A stretch of 64,000 bases of DNA from Cyanobium gracile_A (GTDB lineage: Bacteria; Cyanobacteriota; Cyanobacteriia; PCC-6307; Cyanobiaceae), in the NCBI RefSeq assembly GCF_034931305.1, contig NZ_JAYGHY010000001.1, forward strand, positions 1 through 64,000, in the 5' to 3' direction. Of the stretch, positions 31,277 to 40,133 are shown in pieces (positions within the stretch are counted from its first letter, which is position 1; each line of letters starts with the position of its first letter). Made by a program: the position numbers and the translations under genes. The notes beneath the pieces were generated by a model, which was not told where the DNA came from, searched no databases, and saw only the letters and a list, made by a program, of their open reading frames with translations.

Positions 31277-31684
31277 TTGACGGCCGCAGGGAAGCCTGCA
31301 GCAGCAGCTTTGGCCACCATGCCCCCCAGCCCCGCCCAGCGAGAGGGAGCCTGGGCGGAGCAGCGGGTGCTGCGGCTGCTGCGGCTCCGGGGCTGGCAGC
31401 TGCTGGAGCGCAACTGGCGCTGCCGCTGGGGGGAGCTGGATCTGGTGCTTCACAAGCCAGGCCGCCTGCTGCTGGTGGAGGTGAAGGGGCGCCGGCGCTC
31501 GGGTCTCGATGGCTCGGGCACGGCTGCGCTGCGGTGGCCGAAGCGCCAGCGGCTGGCGCGGGCCTGGGACTGCTGGCTGGCGGCCCATCCCCGCTGGGAG
31601 CGGACGCCGGTGGAGCAGGTGGCCGCCCTGGTGCCGCTGCCGCCTTCGCCGGCGCCGGTGCGCTGGATCCGGCTGGGCGATTAA
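31277..31684 (+). CDS. YraN (UPF0102) family nuclease-fold protein
   Basis: A 135-residue protein, or 121 if it starts at ATG 31319. Conserved core: QREGAWAEQRVLRLLRLRGWQLLERNWRCRWGELDLV, then LLLVEVKGRRRSG, with the E...D...ExK pattern of restriction-endonuclease-like folds. The C-terminal KRQRLARAWDCWLAAHP is also typical. YraN proteins are widespread and thought to act on DNA, but the precise role is not established. It follows DUF2721 on the same strand. Confidence 0.82.
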   Translation: MTAAGKPAAAALATMPPSPAQREGAWAEQRVLRLLRLRGWQLLERNWRCRWGELDLVLHKPGRLLLVEVKGRRRSGLDGSGTAALRWPKRQRLARAWDCWLAAHPRWERTPVEQVAALVPLPPSPAPVRWIRLGD

Positions 31685-31709
31685 GGCTCTGCGCGCTGGG
31701 TGCCCCGGC

Positions 31710-31997
31710 TCAGGGCTGGCTGGTGGCCGGAACCGTTGTGGCTGGTGCTGGGCTGGCCGGAGCCGTTGTGTAGAAGACCGTGCAGCGGTAGCGGGTGTTG
31801 TCCATGCCCACCTCCAGGTCCTCGCACACTGTGCGGGTCACGGTGGCGCCCTTGGGCACCTGGCTCTTGGCCTGCTGGCGGGTGGCCTGACGGTCGAAGA
31901 TCGATTCGGCGGTGACGCTGCCGGCACGGGCGGGGGCCGCCAGCAGGGCAAGGCTGCCGGCCAACAGGGCGCCGGTCAGGCGGAAACCATGGGCCAT
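31710..31997 (-). CDS. small secreted hypothetical protein
   Basis: A 95-residue protein with a signal peptide ending at APARA. The mature part is about 70 residues with two Cys (RTVCEDLEVGMDNTRYRCTVFY), which could form a disulphide, and an Ala/Thr/Pro-rich tail encoded by a short imperfect DNA repeat. Family not recognised. It is divergent from rsmA (78 bases). Confidence 0.6.
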   Translation of the reverse strand: MAHGFRLTGALLAGSLALLAAPARAGSVTAESIFDRQATRQQAKSQVPKGATVTRTVCEDLEVGMDNTRYRCTVFYTTAPASPAPATTVPATSQP

Positions 31998-32075
31998 GGC
32001 GGAAGGGGGGAACGCTGCTCCACCTCTAGCCAGGTCTGACGGCCCTGCAATCTGGGGAGACCTGCCGGCGCCTCC

Positions 32076-32921
32076 ATGACCTTCAGCGGCCACCGGGCCC
32101 GCAAGCGCTTCGGGCAACACTGGCTCACCGATCCCCAGATCCTCGATCGCATCGTGGCGGCCGCCGACCTGCACGGTGCCGACCACGTTCTGGAGGTGGG
32201 CCCGGGGCGGGGCGCCCTGACGGAACGGTTGCTGGCCTCGCCGGTGGCGTCGCTGTTGGCGGTGGAGCTGGACCGGGATCTGGTGGTGGGCCTGCGGCAG
32301 CAGTTCGGCGCTGATGGGCGCTTCAGCCTGATCGAGGGTGACGTGCTCGAACTGGCCCTGCCCTGCCCCGAACGGCCCATGCCCACCAAGGTGGTCGCCA
32401 ACATCCCTTACAACATCACCGGCCCGTTGCTGGAGGTGCTGGTGGGCCGCCTCGGCCGGCCGGCCCCCTGCCGCTTTGAGCGACTGGTGCTGCTGGTGCA
32501 GCAGGAGGTTGGGCAGCGCATCCGTGCGCGGCCCGGCAGCAGCGCCTTTTCGGCCCTCAGCGTGCGGATGCAGTTGCTGGCCCGCTGCAGCAGTGTCTGC
32601 ACGGTGCCGCCCCGCTGCTTCTCGCCGCCGCCGAAGGTCACCTCGGAGGTGATCGTGATCGAGCCCGTCCCGCCGGAGTCCCTGCCGCCGCTGGCCCAGG
32701 CCCTGGCGGTGGAGCGGCTGCTGACGCGCTGCTTCGCCGGACGGCGCAAGATGCTGCGCACCACCCTGGCGGGCCTGCTGCCGGCGCCGGCCCTGCTGGA
32801 GCTGGCCGCCGCCGCCGGGGTCGATCTGCAGCAGCGGCCCCAGGAGCTGGCGCCCGCCCAGTGGCTCGCGCTCGCCACCGGCTTGAATCGCTCCAGCAGC
32901 GCCGAATCCGGCGGAGCATGA
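32076..32921 (+). CDS. rsmA: 16S rRNA dimethyladenosine transferase
   Basis: Also known as KsgA. It dimethylates two adjacent adenosines in the 3'-terminal hairpin of 16S rRNA. 281 residues. Seen: RKRFGQHWLTDPQILDRI, SAM-binding motif LEVGPGRGALTERLL, AVELDRDL, EGDVLEL, catalytic NIPYNITGPL, and LLVQQEVGQRI. Its stop overlaps the ispE start (ATGA at 32918-32921), a gene pair kept together in many cyanobacteria. Confidence 0.96.
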   Translation: MTFSGHRARKRFGQHWLTDPQILDRIVAAADLHGADHVLEVGPGRGALTERLLASPVASLLAVELDRDLVVGLRQQFGADGRFSLIEGDVLELALPCPERPMPTKVVANIPYNITGPLLEVLVGRLGRPAPCRFERLVLLVQQEVGQRIRARPGSSAFSALSVRMQLLARCSSVCTVPPRCFSPPPKVTSEVIVIEPVPPESLPPLAQALAVERLLTRCFAGRRKMLRTTLAGLLPAPALLELAAAAGVDLQQRPQELAPAQWLALATGLNRSSSAESGGA

Positions 32922-33877
32922 CCCCGATGGCAGATGTGACGGTGCGGGCCCCCGCCAAGATCAACCTGCACCTCGAGGTGCTGGGCCTGCGGCCCGATGG
33001 ATACCACGAGCTGGCGATGGTGATGCAGAGCATCGACCTGGCCGACAGCCTGGTGCTGCGCGCCAGCGCCGACGCCATGATCCGGCTGCACTGCGACAAC
33101 GCGGATCTGCCCACCGACGGCACCAACCTGATCGTCAAGGCGGCGGACCTGCTGCGCTCCCGGGTCGGCCTTCCGGAACTGGGGGTGGAGATCACGCTGC
33201 ACAAGCGCATCCCCATCGGCGCGGGCCTGGCGGGCGGCTCAAGCGATGGGGCGGCTGCCCTGGTGGGTCTGGATGCCCTCTGGGGTCTGGGCCTGGGCAC
33301 CGAGAGGCTCCATGGCCTGGCGGCCAAGCTGGGTTCCGACATGCCCTTCTGCCTTCAGGGCGGCACCCAGCTCTGCTTCGGCCGCGGAGAACGGCTCGAG
33401 CCCGTGCCGCAGCAGCAGGTGGCGGAGCGGGCGGTGCTGCTGCTCAAGCACCCGCAGGCCAGCGTGTCCACCCCCTGGGCCTACGGCCGCTGCCGGGAGC
33501 TGCGTGGCGACTTCTACCTGGAGAGCGAGACGGACTTCGAGCAGCGGCGCCAGGCCCTGCGCCACGGCCCCCTGCTGGCCGCCCTGGCTGCCCCCGGCCC
33601 CTTGCCACCCCTGCGCAACGACCTCCAGTCGGTGGTGGCGCCGGAGGTGGAGAGCGTCCGCTCGGGCCTCGATCTGCTGCGCCTGGGCCCGGAGGCCCTG
33701 GCCGTGGCGATGAGCGGTTCCGGACCGAGCCTGTACGCGCTCTACCCCGACCTGGCCGCCGCCGAGGCGGCCCGGATCACCCTGGCGGGAGAGCTCGACG
33801 CCCTCGGTTTCGCCTCCTGGTGCTGCCGTTGCGGCGGGTCCGGTGTCAGCCTGGTGACGGATGGATCCCCACCATGA
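32918..33877 (+). CDS. ispE: 4-diphosphocytidyl-2-C-methyl-D-erythritol kinase
   Basis: GHMP-family kinase of the MEP isoprenoid pathway, feeding carotenoids, chlorophyll phytol and quinones. 319 residues. VRAPAKINLHLEVLG is motif 1, PIGAGLAGGSSDGAAAL is the ATP-binding glycine loop, and AVAMSGSGPSLYAL is motif 3. ATG 32918 overlaps the rsmA stop; ATG 32927 (MADVTV) is an equally good start. The 3' end overlaps the DUF3082 gene by ATGA. Confidence 0.95.
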   Translation: MTPMADVTVRAPAKINLHLEVLGLRPDGYHELAMVMQSIDLADSLVLRASADAMIRLHCDNADLPTDGTNLIVKAADLLRSRVGLPELGVEITLHKRIPIGAGLAGGSSDGAAALVGLDALWGLGLGTERLHGLAAKLGSDMPFCLQGGTQLCFGRGERLEPVPQQQVAERAVLLLKHPQASVSTPWAYGRCRELRGDFYLESETDFEQRRQALRHGPLLAALAAPGPLPPLRNDLQSVVAPEVESVRSGLDLLRLGPEALAVAMSGSGPSLYALYPDLAAAEAARITLAGELDALGFASWCCRCGGSGVSLVTDGSPP

Positions 33878-34176
33878 CGGACGAACAACCCACCCCGCCG
33901 CCGCGCAAGGGACCGCTGAGCTTCCTGTCCGGCTCCCTTACCAGTGGCCTGCTGGCCTGGCTGAGCCTGGGTGTCAGCCAGCGGGTGGTGGGCTGGTACG
34001 TGACCCATCCGCCCCACTTCGATTCGGCCTTCGCCCAGAGCATTGCCACGGCGATGAAGACCCTGATGGTGGGGATGTGCTTCCTGGCCACCTTCACCTT
34101 TGCCTTCATCGGCCTGGGGCTGTTCCTGGTGTTCATCCGCAGCCTGTTGCCGGCTGAAGCGGAATCCCCTTCCTAA
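33874..34176 (+). CDS. DUF3082 membrane protein
   Basis: A 100-residue protein with two hydrophobic segments (SGSLTSGLLAWLSLGVSQRVV and MVGMCFLATFTFAFIGLGLFLVFI), as expected for DUF3082, a cyanobacterial family of unknown function that commonly follows ispE. The start ATG at 33874 overlaps the ispE stop by four bases. Confidence 0.78.
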   Translation: MTDEQPTPPPRKGPLSFLSGSLTSGLLAWLSLGVSQRVVGWYVTHPPHFDSAFAQSIATAMKTLMVGMCFLATFTFAFIGLGLFLVFIRSLLPAEAESPS

Positions 34177-34204
34177 GCTGCCACCGCCGCCGTCCTTCCC
34201 CCCG

Positions 34205-34300
34205 ATGACTCCCCACGACCTGGGTCTGCTGGTGGTTCTGCTGCTGCCGGGCATGCTCCTGTCGGTCCTGCTGCTCAGCACCTTCGCCGCCGGCGGCTGA
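34205..34300 (+). CDS. putative 31-residue single-span membrane protein
   Basis: MTPHDLGLLVVLLLPGMLL then SVLLLSTFAAGG: one hydrophobic helix covering nearly the whole length, the size of small photosynthetic-complex subunits. It does not match the cytochrome b6f or photosystem small subunits I can recall. It sits between DUF3082 and pdhB on the same strand. No clear ribosome-binding site. It may be a real microprotein or chance. Confidence 0.4.
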   Translation: MTPHDLGLLVVLLLPGMLLSVLLLSTFAAGG

Positions 34301-34302
34301 GA

Positions 34303-34308
34303 TAGGTT
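34303..34308 (+). promoter_or_regulatory. TAGGTT -10-like hexamer before pdhB
   Basis: 23 bases upstream of the pdhB GTG start. It matches the recurrent TAGGNT hexamer; no clear -35. Confidence 0.3.
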
Positions 34309-34331
34309 GGCCGCGCACAGGCCCCTGCTCC

Positions 34332-35315
34332 GTGGCTGAAACTCTTCTGTTCAACGCCCTGCGCGAAGCCATCGACGAGGAGATGGCGCGCGACCCCCAT
34401 GTCTGTGTCATGGGCGAGGACGTGGGCCATTACGGTGGCTCCTACAAGGTCACCAAGGACCTCTGTGAGAAGTACGGCGAACTGCGGGTGCTGGACACCC
34501 CCATCGCCGAGAACAGCTTCACGGGCATGGCCGTCGGTGCCGCCATGACCGGCCTGCGGCCGATCGTGGAAGGGATGAACATGGGCTTCCTGCTGCTCGC
34601 CTTCAATCAGATCTCCAACAACATGGGGATGCTGCGTTACACCAGCGGCGGCAACTACACCATCCCCGCCGTGGTGCGCGGTCCCGGGGGCGTCGGCCGC
34701 CAGCTGGGTGCCGAGCACAGCCAGCGCCTCGAGGCCTACTTCCACGCCGTTCCAGGCATCAAGATCGTGGCGGTCAGCACCCCCACCAACGCCAAGGGCC
34801 TGATGAAGGCCGCCATCCGCGATAACAATCCCGTGCTCTTCTTCGAGCACGTTCTGCTTTACAACCTCAGCGAAGACATTCCCGAAGGCGACTACATCTG
34901 CGCCCTCGACCAGGCCGAGGTGGTGCGCGAAGGCAAGGACGTCACGATCCTCACCTACTCCCGCATGCGGCACCACTGCCTCAAGGCGGTGGAGCAGCTG
35001 GAGGCCGAGGGCGTTGATGTCGAACTGATCGACCTGATCAGCCTCAAGCCCTTCGACATGGAGACCATCGCCCGCTCGATCCGCAAGACCCACAAGGTGG
35101 TGGTGGTGGAGGAGTGCATGAAAACGGGCGGCATCGGTGCCGAACTGATCGCCCTGATCACGGAGCACTGCTTCGACGATCTCGATGCCCGGCCCCTGCG
35201 GCTGTCGTCCCAGGACATCCCCACGCCGTACAACGGCAATCTGGAGAACCTCACGATCATCCAGCCGCATCAGATCGTCGCGGCGGCGCTCGACCTGAAA
35301 GCGGGCCGTCGCTGA
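34332..35315 (+). CDS. pdhB: pyruvate dehydrogenase E1 component, beta subunit
   Basis: A 327-residue thiamine-diphosphate-dependent subunit that pairs with E1 alpha to decarboxylate pyruvate in the pyruvate dehydrogenase complex. Seen: ETLLFNALREAIDEEMARD, GEDVGHYGGSYKVT, DTPIAENSFTGMAVGAAMTG, and the C-terminal domain VEEC...GIGAELIALITEH. Start is GTG 34332 (VAETLLFNAL). The secD gene starts two bases after its stop, so it is part of a pdhB-secD-secF unit. Confidence 0.96.
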   Translation: MAETLLFNALREAIDEEMARDPHVCVMGEDVGHYGGSYKVTKDLCEKYGELRVLDTPIAENSFTGMAVGAAMTGLRPIVEGMNMGFLLLAFNQISNNMGMLRYTSGGNYTIPAVVRGPGGVGRQLGAEHSQRLEAYFHAVPGIKIVAVSTPTNAKGLMKAAIRDNNPVLFFEHVLLYNLSEDIPEGDYICALDQAEVVREGKDVTILTYSRMRHHCLKAVEQLEAEGVDVELIDLISLKPFDMETIARSIRKTHKVVVVEECMKTGGIGAELIALITEHCFDDLDARPLRLSSQDIPTPYNGNLENLTIIQPHQIVAAALDLKAGRR

Positions 35316-35316
35316 A

Positions 35317-36843
35317 ATGGGACGCCAACAGGGCTGGTTCGCCCTCATCCTCGCCCTCACCATCGCCTCCGGCGCCCTGCTCTCGAACTACGGACTGCAG
35401 CTCGGTCTCGACCTGCGTGGCGGCAGCCAGCTCACCCTCCAGGTGATGCCTGCCGGCGCCATCACCCGGGTGGACACCGAGCAGCTGGAGGCCGTCAAGG
35501 ACGTGCTGGAACGGCGCATCAACGGACTCGGGGTGGCCGAATCCACCCTCCAGGCGGTGGGCAACGACCAGCTGGTGCTGCAGCTCCCCGGCGAGCAGGA
35601 TCCCAGCCAGGCGGCCCGGGTCCTCGGCAGCACGGCCCTGCTCGAGTTCCGCGCCCAGAAGCCCGGCACCGAGGAGGAGATGCGCGGTCTGCTGGCTCTC
35701 AAACGCCAGGCGGAGTCGGTGCTGCGCGCCAAGCGCCCCCCCTCCTCCAGCGATGCCCCCACGGCACCGCCACCGCCGGAAGCACCCACGCTTTCGCCCG
35801 AGGATCTGACCAAGGCGCTCACCTCCCTCGGCATTTCGGTGCCCGCCGGCAGCAGCGAGGTGGACCAGATTGAGCTGTTGCTGCGGGAAACGAACCGCCG
35901 CCTCCTTGGCCTCTACGGGCCGCCACTGATCACCGGCAAGGACCTCACCAGCGCCGGTCGCCAGCAGCAGGCCACCGGCACCGGCTGGGAGGTGACCCTC
36001 GGCTTCAACCGGGAAGGCGGTGAAAAATTCGCCTCCCTGACCCAGTCGATCGCTGGTACCGGCCGGGTGCTGGGCATCGTCCTTGATGGCCGCTCGATCA
36101 GTGAGGCCAGCGTCGGCGAGCAGTTCAAGCTGGCCGGCATCACCGGTGGTTCCGCCTCGATCACGGGCAACTTCAGTGCCGAAGAGGCCCGCGATCTGGA
36201 GGTCCAGTTGCGGGGTGGCTCCCTGCCCCTGCCGGTCAAGATCGTTGAGGTGCGCACGGTCGGGCCCTCGCTGGGGGCCGAGAACATCCGCTCCAGCCTG
36301 GTGGCGGGCCTGTCGGGTCTGGTGCTGGTGGCCGTGTTCATGGCGGTGGTGTACCGCCTGCCCGGGATCGTTGCGGTGGTGGCCCTGAGCCTCTACGCCC
36401 TGTTCAACCTGGCGATCTACGCCCTCATCCCCGTCACCCTCACCCTGCCTGGCATTGCCGGCTTCATCCTCTCGGTGGGGATCGCCGTGGATGCCAACGT
36501 GCTGATCTTCGAGCGCATCAAGGAGGAACTGCGCGGCGGCAACACCCTGATCCGCTCGATCGACACGGGATTTTCCCTGGCCTTTTCCTCGATCTTCGAC
36601 GGCCACGCCACCGGCTTGATCAGCTGCGGGGCGCTGTTTTTCCTGGGCACCGGCCTGGTGAAGGGTTTCGCCGTCACCCTGGCGATCGGTCTGCTGCTGA
36701 GCCTGTTCACCGCCCTCACCTGCACCCGAACCCTGCTGCGCCTGTTGATGAGCTATCCCGCCCTGCGGCGCCCCACCTATTTCCTGCCTGCCCGCCAGCT
36801 GCCCCCCGCCAAGTCCGGAGCGGCCCAGGCGGGTCTGGCCTGA
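35317..36843 (+). CDS. secD: protein translocase subunit SecD
   Basis: A 508-residue inner-membrane component that, with SecF, uses the proton gradient to help pull proteins through SecYEG. The N-terminal TM is followed by GLDLRGGSQLTLQV, the P1 base/head domain (VLERRINGLGVAEST), an Ala/Pro-rich insertion (residues ~140-160), the AIVLDG-like LGIVLDGRSIS, and six C-terminal helices (VAVFMAVVYRLPG, ILSVGIAVDANVLIFERIKEEL with the key Asp). Immediately upstream of secF with no gap. Confidence 0.96.
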   Translation: MGRQQGWFALILALTIASGALLSNYGLQLGLDLRGGSQLTLQVMPAGAITRVDTEQLEAVKDVLERRINGLGVAESTLQAVGNDQLVLQLPGEQDPSQAARVLGSTALLEFRAQKPGTEEEMRGLLALKRQAESVLRAKRPPSSSDAPTAPPPPEAPTLSPEDLTKALTSLGISVPAGSSEVDQIELLLRETNRRLLGLYGPPLITGKDLTSAGRQQQATGTGWEVTLGFNREGGEKFASLTQSIAGTGRVLGIVLDGRSISEASVGEQFKLAGITGGSASITGNFSAEEARDLEVQLRGGSLPLPVKIVEVRTVGPSLGAENIRSSLVAGLSGLVLVAVFMAVVYRLPGIVAVVALSLYALFNLAIYALIPVTLTLPGIAGFILSVGIAVDANVLIFERIKEELRGGNTLIRSIDTGFSLAFSSIFDGHATGLISCGALFFLGTGLVKGFAVTLAIGLLLSLFTALTCTRTLLRLLMSYPALRRPTYFLPARQLPPAKSGAAQAGLA

Positions 36844-37806
36844 ATGACTGCCATGACCCCCGCCCCCACCCCCCGCTTCCGCATCAGCCGCTACCGGCGC
36901 CTGGCCTGGCTGGGATCGGCCCTGGCCTGCGGACTCAGCGTGCTGGGCCTGACGCTCTGCTGGCTGAACCCGGCCATCCGCGCACCCCTGCGGCCCGGCC
37001 TCGATTTCACCGGCGGCACCCAGGTGCAGGTGGAGCGCGACTGTGCCCCCTGCACGGCGATCAGCGCCGCCGAGATTCGCCAGGGTCTGAGCGGCCTCAA
37101 CCTGCCCTCATCCGAAGGCGATCGAGCTCCCAACCTGAGCAGTGCTTCCGTTCAGGTGCTGGATGGCGGCCGTTCCCTGCTGCTGCGCCTGCCGGCCCTC
37201 GAGGCCGACCAGAGCACGGCACTGGTCGATGACCTGGCAAGCAAGTTCGGACCGCTGCTCAAGAGCGGCACTTCGGTGAACACGATCGGCCCCACCCTTG
37301 GCTCGCGCCTGCTGCGGGGCAGCCTCATCTCCCTGCTGGTCAGCTTCGTGGGGATCTCGGTGTACATCTCCTTCAGCTACAGCGGCATCTTCGCTGTCCT
37401 GGCCCTGCTGTGTCTGGCCCACGACGTGCTGATCACCTGCGGCCTGTTCGCCTGGCTGGGCCTGCTGCAGGGCATCGAAGTGGATTCCCTGTTTGCCGTT
37501 TCCCTGATCACGATCGCCGGCTACTCGGTCAACGACACCGTGGTGGTCTACGACCGGATCCGTGAACAACGCCGCACCCTGGCCGACCTTTCCCTGCTGG
37601 ACCAGGTGGACGTGGCCGTGGATGCCACCCTCACCCGCTCGCTCTATACCTCCTTCACCACCCTGTTGCCCTTGGTGGCCCTGATCTTCTTCGGCGGCAG
37701 CACCCTGTTCTGGTTCGCGGTGGCCCTCACCGTCGGCATCGCTGTCGGCAGCTGGTCGAGCATCGGTGTGGCTCCCACCCTGCTGCCCTTGCTCTCCAAA
37801 CGATGA
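36844..37806 (+). CDS. secF: protein translocase subunit SecF
   Basis: A 320-residue partner of SecD with six membrane helices. PGLDFTGGTQVQV is the conserved periplasmic entry motif. LALLCLAHDVLITCGLFAW, TIAGYSVNDTVVVYDRIRE and TLLPLVALIFFGGSTLFWF are the canonical membrane blocks. The periplasmic domain has CAPCTA, two Cys not general in the family. The stop overlaps the next start (ATGA). Confidence 0.96.
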   Translation: MTAMTPAPTPRFRISRYRRLAWLGSALACGLSVLGLTLCWLNPAIRAPLRPGLDFTGGTQVQVERDCAPCTAISAAEIRQGLSGLNLPSSEGDRAPNLSSASVQVLDGGRSLLLRLPALEADQSTALVDDLASKFGPLLKSGTSVNTIGPTLGSRLLRGSLISLLVSFVGISVYISFSYSGIFAVLALLCLAHDVLITCGLFAWLGLLQGIEVDSLFAVSLITIAGYSVNDTVVVYDRIREQRRTLADLSLLDQVDVAVDATLTRSLYTSFTTLLPLVALIFFGGSTLFWFAVALTVGIAVGSWSSIGVAPTLLPLLSKR

Positions 37807-38027
37807 GGGGCCTCGATCGTGTCGAGGGGGGCCGGCGTGGCTGGTCCATGTTGCCGTTGGTGCTTCTGGTGCTGGCCCTGATCGATCTGCGGGTGGAGTT
37901 GATCCTGCTCTGGGATCACTTCACCCTGACCTCCCTCACGGCCGCCGTCCGCTCCCATCTGCTGGCCGTGGCCGTCCTGGTCAGCCAGCCGTCGCTCTGG
38001 CACCACTACCGCCGCTCCCGCGGCTGA
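37803..38027 (+). CDS. small conserved membrane protein
   Basis: A 74-residue protein with a basic N-terminus and two hydrophobic helices (SMLPLVLLVLALIDLRVELILL and AVRSHLLAVAVLVSQPSLW). It ends in a basic tail (HHYRRSRG). Its start overlaps the secF stop, so it is translated with secDF, and similar small genes follow secF in relatives as far as I recall. Function unknown. Confidence 0.65.
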   Translation: MRGLDRVEGGRRGWSMLPLVLLVLALIDLRVELILLWDHFTLTSLTAAVRSHLLAVAVLVSQPSLWHHYRRSRG

Positions 38028-38055
38028 GCCGATCAGGACGGAAGGCTGGTGCTGC

Positions 38056-39063
38056 TCAGGTCAGATCCCAGCGGTCCATCACGTCTCGGACCAGCACCTC
38101 TTCGCACGCCACCTGCAGCACCACCACCAGGGGCAGGGCCAGCAGGAGCCCGGGCAATCCCAGCAGGGCCCCCAGACTCAACTGGGCCATCAGGGCCACC
38201 GTCGGCAGCAGGTTGACGGTGCGGCTCAGCAGCAGGGGGGTAAGCAGGAACGCTTCGCCGTTCTGCAACAGCAGCCGCAGCACCAGCACCTGGACCACCT
38301 TCGCCGGTGAGATCAGCAGGGCGACGGCCAGTGGCAGCAGGGTGGCGACGGTGGGTCCGATCGTGGGCACAAAGGTGAGCAGCCCGCAGACCAGGCCGCT
38401 GAGCAGCGCCAGGGGCACCTGCAGCAGGGCCAGCCCCGCCCAGGTGGTGATGAACACCACCGTGCCCGAGATCGTCATCCCCGCCAGCCAGCCACCGAGG
38501 GCTTCGCGGCATTCGGCCAGCAACTGTTCCATGCGCCGCCGGTAGAAGCGGGGCGTGGCGGCAATCACCAGGCGTTGGTGGCTGACCGGATCGAGCGCCA
38601 TCAGGATGGCCAGCAACAGCATCAGCAGCAGCTGGATGGTGCTGTTGGCGGCGCCGCCGGCGACGCCGAGCAGTTGGCTGCCCAGGGGTTGAAGCCGATC
38701 CAAGAGGGTTCCATCGCCCAGCTGCCGCTCCAGGTCGCGCAGCAGGGGGGTCCTGGGCGCGATGTCGCCGAGCCGCTGAATCAGCTGGGGGACCAGCTGG
38801 CTGAACTGGCGGATCTGGTCGATCAGCTCCGGCAGCAGCAGATGGCCCAGCAGCCAGCCGATCACGAGCAGCACCAGCAGCACCAGCGACAGGGCCGCCC
38901 CCCGGTTCAGACGGGTGAGCCGCCGCAGCAGGCTGGTGGGCACATCCAGAGCCACCGCCAGCACCACGGCGCCGAAGAGGACCAACAGCACCCAGCGCAG
39001 TTCCCAGAGCAGCAGGAACAGCGCCACCAGGGCCAGGGCCCCGAGCAGGGTGCGTGCCTTCAT
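38056..39063 (-). CDS. AI-2E family transporter
   Basis: A 335-residue polytopic membrane protein of the AI-2E/YdiK-PerM permease family. It has two N-terminal helices (LGALALVALFLLLW), a long soluble helical region (DQIRQFSQLVPQLIQRLGD), and five C-terminal helices containing the conserved FVPTIGPTVATLLPLAVALL motif. Substrate unknown; the family name comes from autoinducer-2 export, while other members are Na+/H+ antiporters. It is a tandem paralogue of the next gene, overlapping its stop by ATGA. Confidence 0.85.
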   Translation of the reverse strand: MKARTLLGALALVALFLLLWELRWVLLVLFGAVVLAVALDVPTSLLRRLTRLNRGAALSLVLLVLLVIGWLLGHLLLPELIDQIRQFSQLVPQLIQRLGDIAPRTPLLRDLERQLGDGTLLDRLQPLGSQLLGVAGGAANSTIQLLLMLLLAILMALDPVSHQRLVIAATPRFYRRRMEQLLAECREALGGWLAGMTISGTVVFITTWAGLALLQVPLALLSGLVCGLLTFVPTIGPTVATLLPLAVALLISPAKVVQVLVLRLLLQNGEAFLLTPLLLSRTVNLLPTVALMAQLSLGALLGLPGLLLALPLVVVLQVACEEVLVRDVMDRWDLT

Positions 39064-40133
39064 GTCTGCTGGCGTTCCCGCTTCCAGGGATCGAGGATGT
39101 CATGGATCAGCACATCCCGCAGCAACACCTGCAGACACACCGCCAGAGGCAGGGCCAGCAGCAGGCCGAGGGGGCCGAACAGCAGGGTGAACAGGAGCTG
39201 GGCGGTGAGGGTGAGCCCCGGCAGCAGCTGCAGCTGATGGTGCATCACCGACGGGGTGATGACATAGCTCTCGAGGTTCTGGATCACCACGTAAACCACC
39301 AGGACGGCCACGGCCTTCCAGGGGGCATCCAGGAGCGCCACCGACATCGGGAAGATCGTGCTGAGCGTCGGTCCCACGTTGGGGATGACGTTGAGCAGGC
39401 CGGCCAGCAGGGCATTGGCCGCCACCAGCTTGACGCCCAGCACGGACAGGCCGATGGCCGCCAGCAGGCCCACGCAGACGGAGCTGATCAGCACCCCCAC
39501 CATCCAGCTGCTCAGGGCGGTGCCGCAGGACACCAGCACCTGGCGCAGGCGCCGCCGGTAGAAGGAGGGCGCCAGCAGCAGCAGGGCCTCCCGGTAGCCG
39601 CTGGGTTGGGCGGCGATCATCAGGGAGACGGCCACCACGAACAGCGTCTGGAGCAGAGCGGCGCCAAGATTGCCGGCCACGCCCACCAGGCCGATCGCCC
39701 CGCCGCCGAGCCGTCCCAGCAGGTCAGGGGGGAGGGTGGGGGGAATCGACAGGGTGGGTTTCAACCAGTCGAGGCTTCCGTCGGTGCGGCCATAGATCAT
39801 CTGCGAAGCGCCCTGGAGGGAGTGCCGCATCAGTGTCAGCAGCTCGTTCCAGGCCTTGGGCACTTGCAGCACCAGCTGCCGAAACTCATTGATGAAGGGG
39901 GGGATCACGACCGTGGCCACCACCAGCACCACCAGCGTCACCAGCAGCAGGGCCAGGAGCAGGGCGATGGGCCTGGCCACGCCGAGGCGCTCCCGGATGG
40001 CGCCCACCAGGGTGCACAGGGCCATGGCGAGCACCACGGCGGCGAACAGAAGGATCAGGGCGTCCCGCAGGCTCCACAGCAGAACCAGCGCCGCCAGCAG
40101 GGCGATCAGGCCCAGCCACTGGCCGAATTTCAA
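39060..40133 (-). CDS. AI-2E family transporter (paralogue)
   Basis: A 357-residue permease with the same architecture as its downstream neighbour: LGLIALLAALVLLWSLRDALI, NEFRQLVLQVPKAWNELL, and the conserved NVIPNVGPTLSTIFPMSVAL block. The pair evidently arose by tandem duplication. It begins within the psb28 stop (ATGA at 40130-40133), so psb28 and both permeases form one coupled operon. Confidence 0.85.
   Translation of the reverse strand: MKFGQWLGLIALLAALVLLWSLRDALILLFAAVVLAMALCTLVGAIRERLGVARPIALLLALLLVTLVVLVVATVVIPPFINEFRQLVLQVPKAWNELLTLMRHSLQGASQMIYGRTDGSLDWLKPTLSIPPTLPPDLLGRLGGGAIGLVGVAGNLGAALLQTLFVVAVSLMIAAQPSGYREALLLLAPSFYRRRLRQVLVSCGTALSSWMVGVLISSVCVGLLAAIGLSVLGVKLVAANALLAGLLNVIPNVGPTLSTIFPMSVALLDAPWKAVAVLVVYVVIQNLESYVITPSVMHHQLQLLPGLTLTAQLLFTLLFGPLGLLLALPLAVCLQVLLRDVLIHDILDPWKRERQQT

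Noticed and set aside
32861..32917. Longer ispE start inside rsmA
   Set aside because: The extra residues are Arg-rich antifamily sequence; the conserved N-terminus begins at VRAPAKINLHLEV, next to the ATGA overlap.
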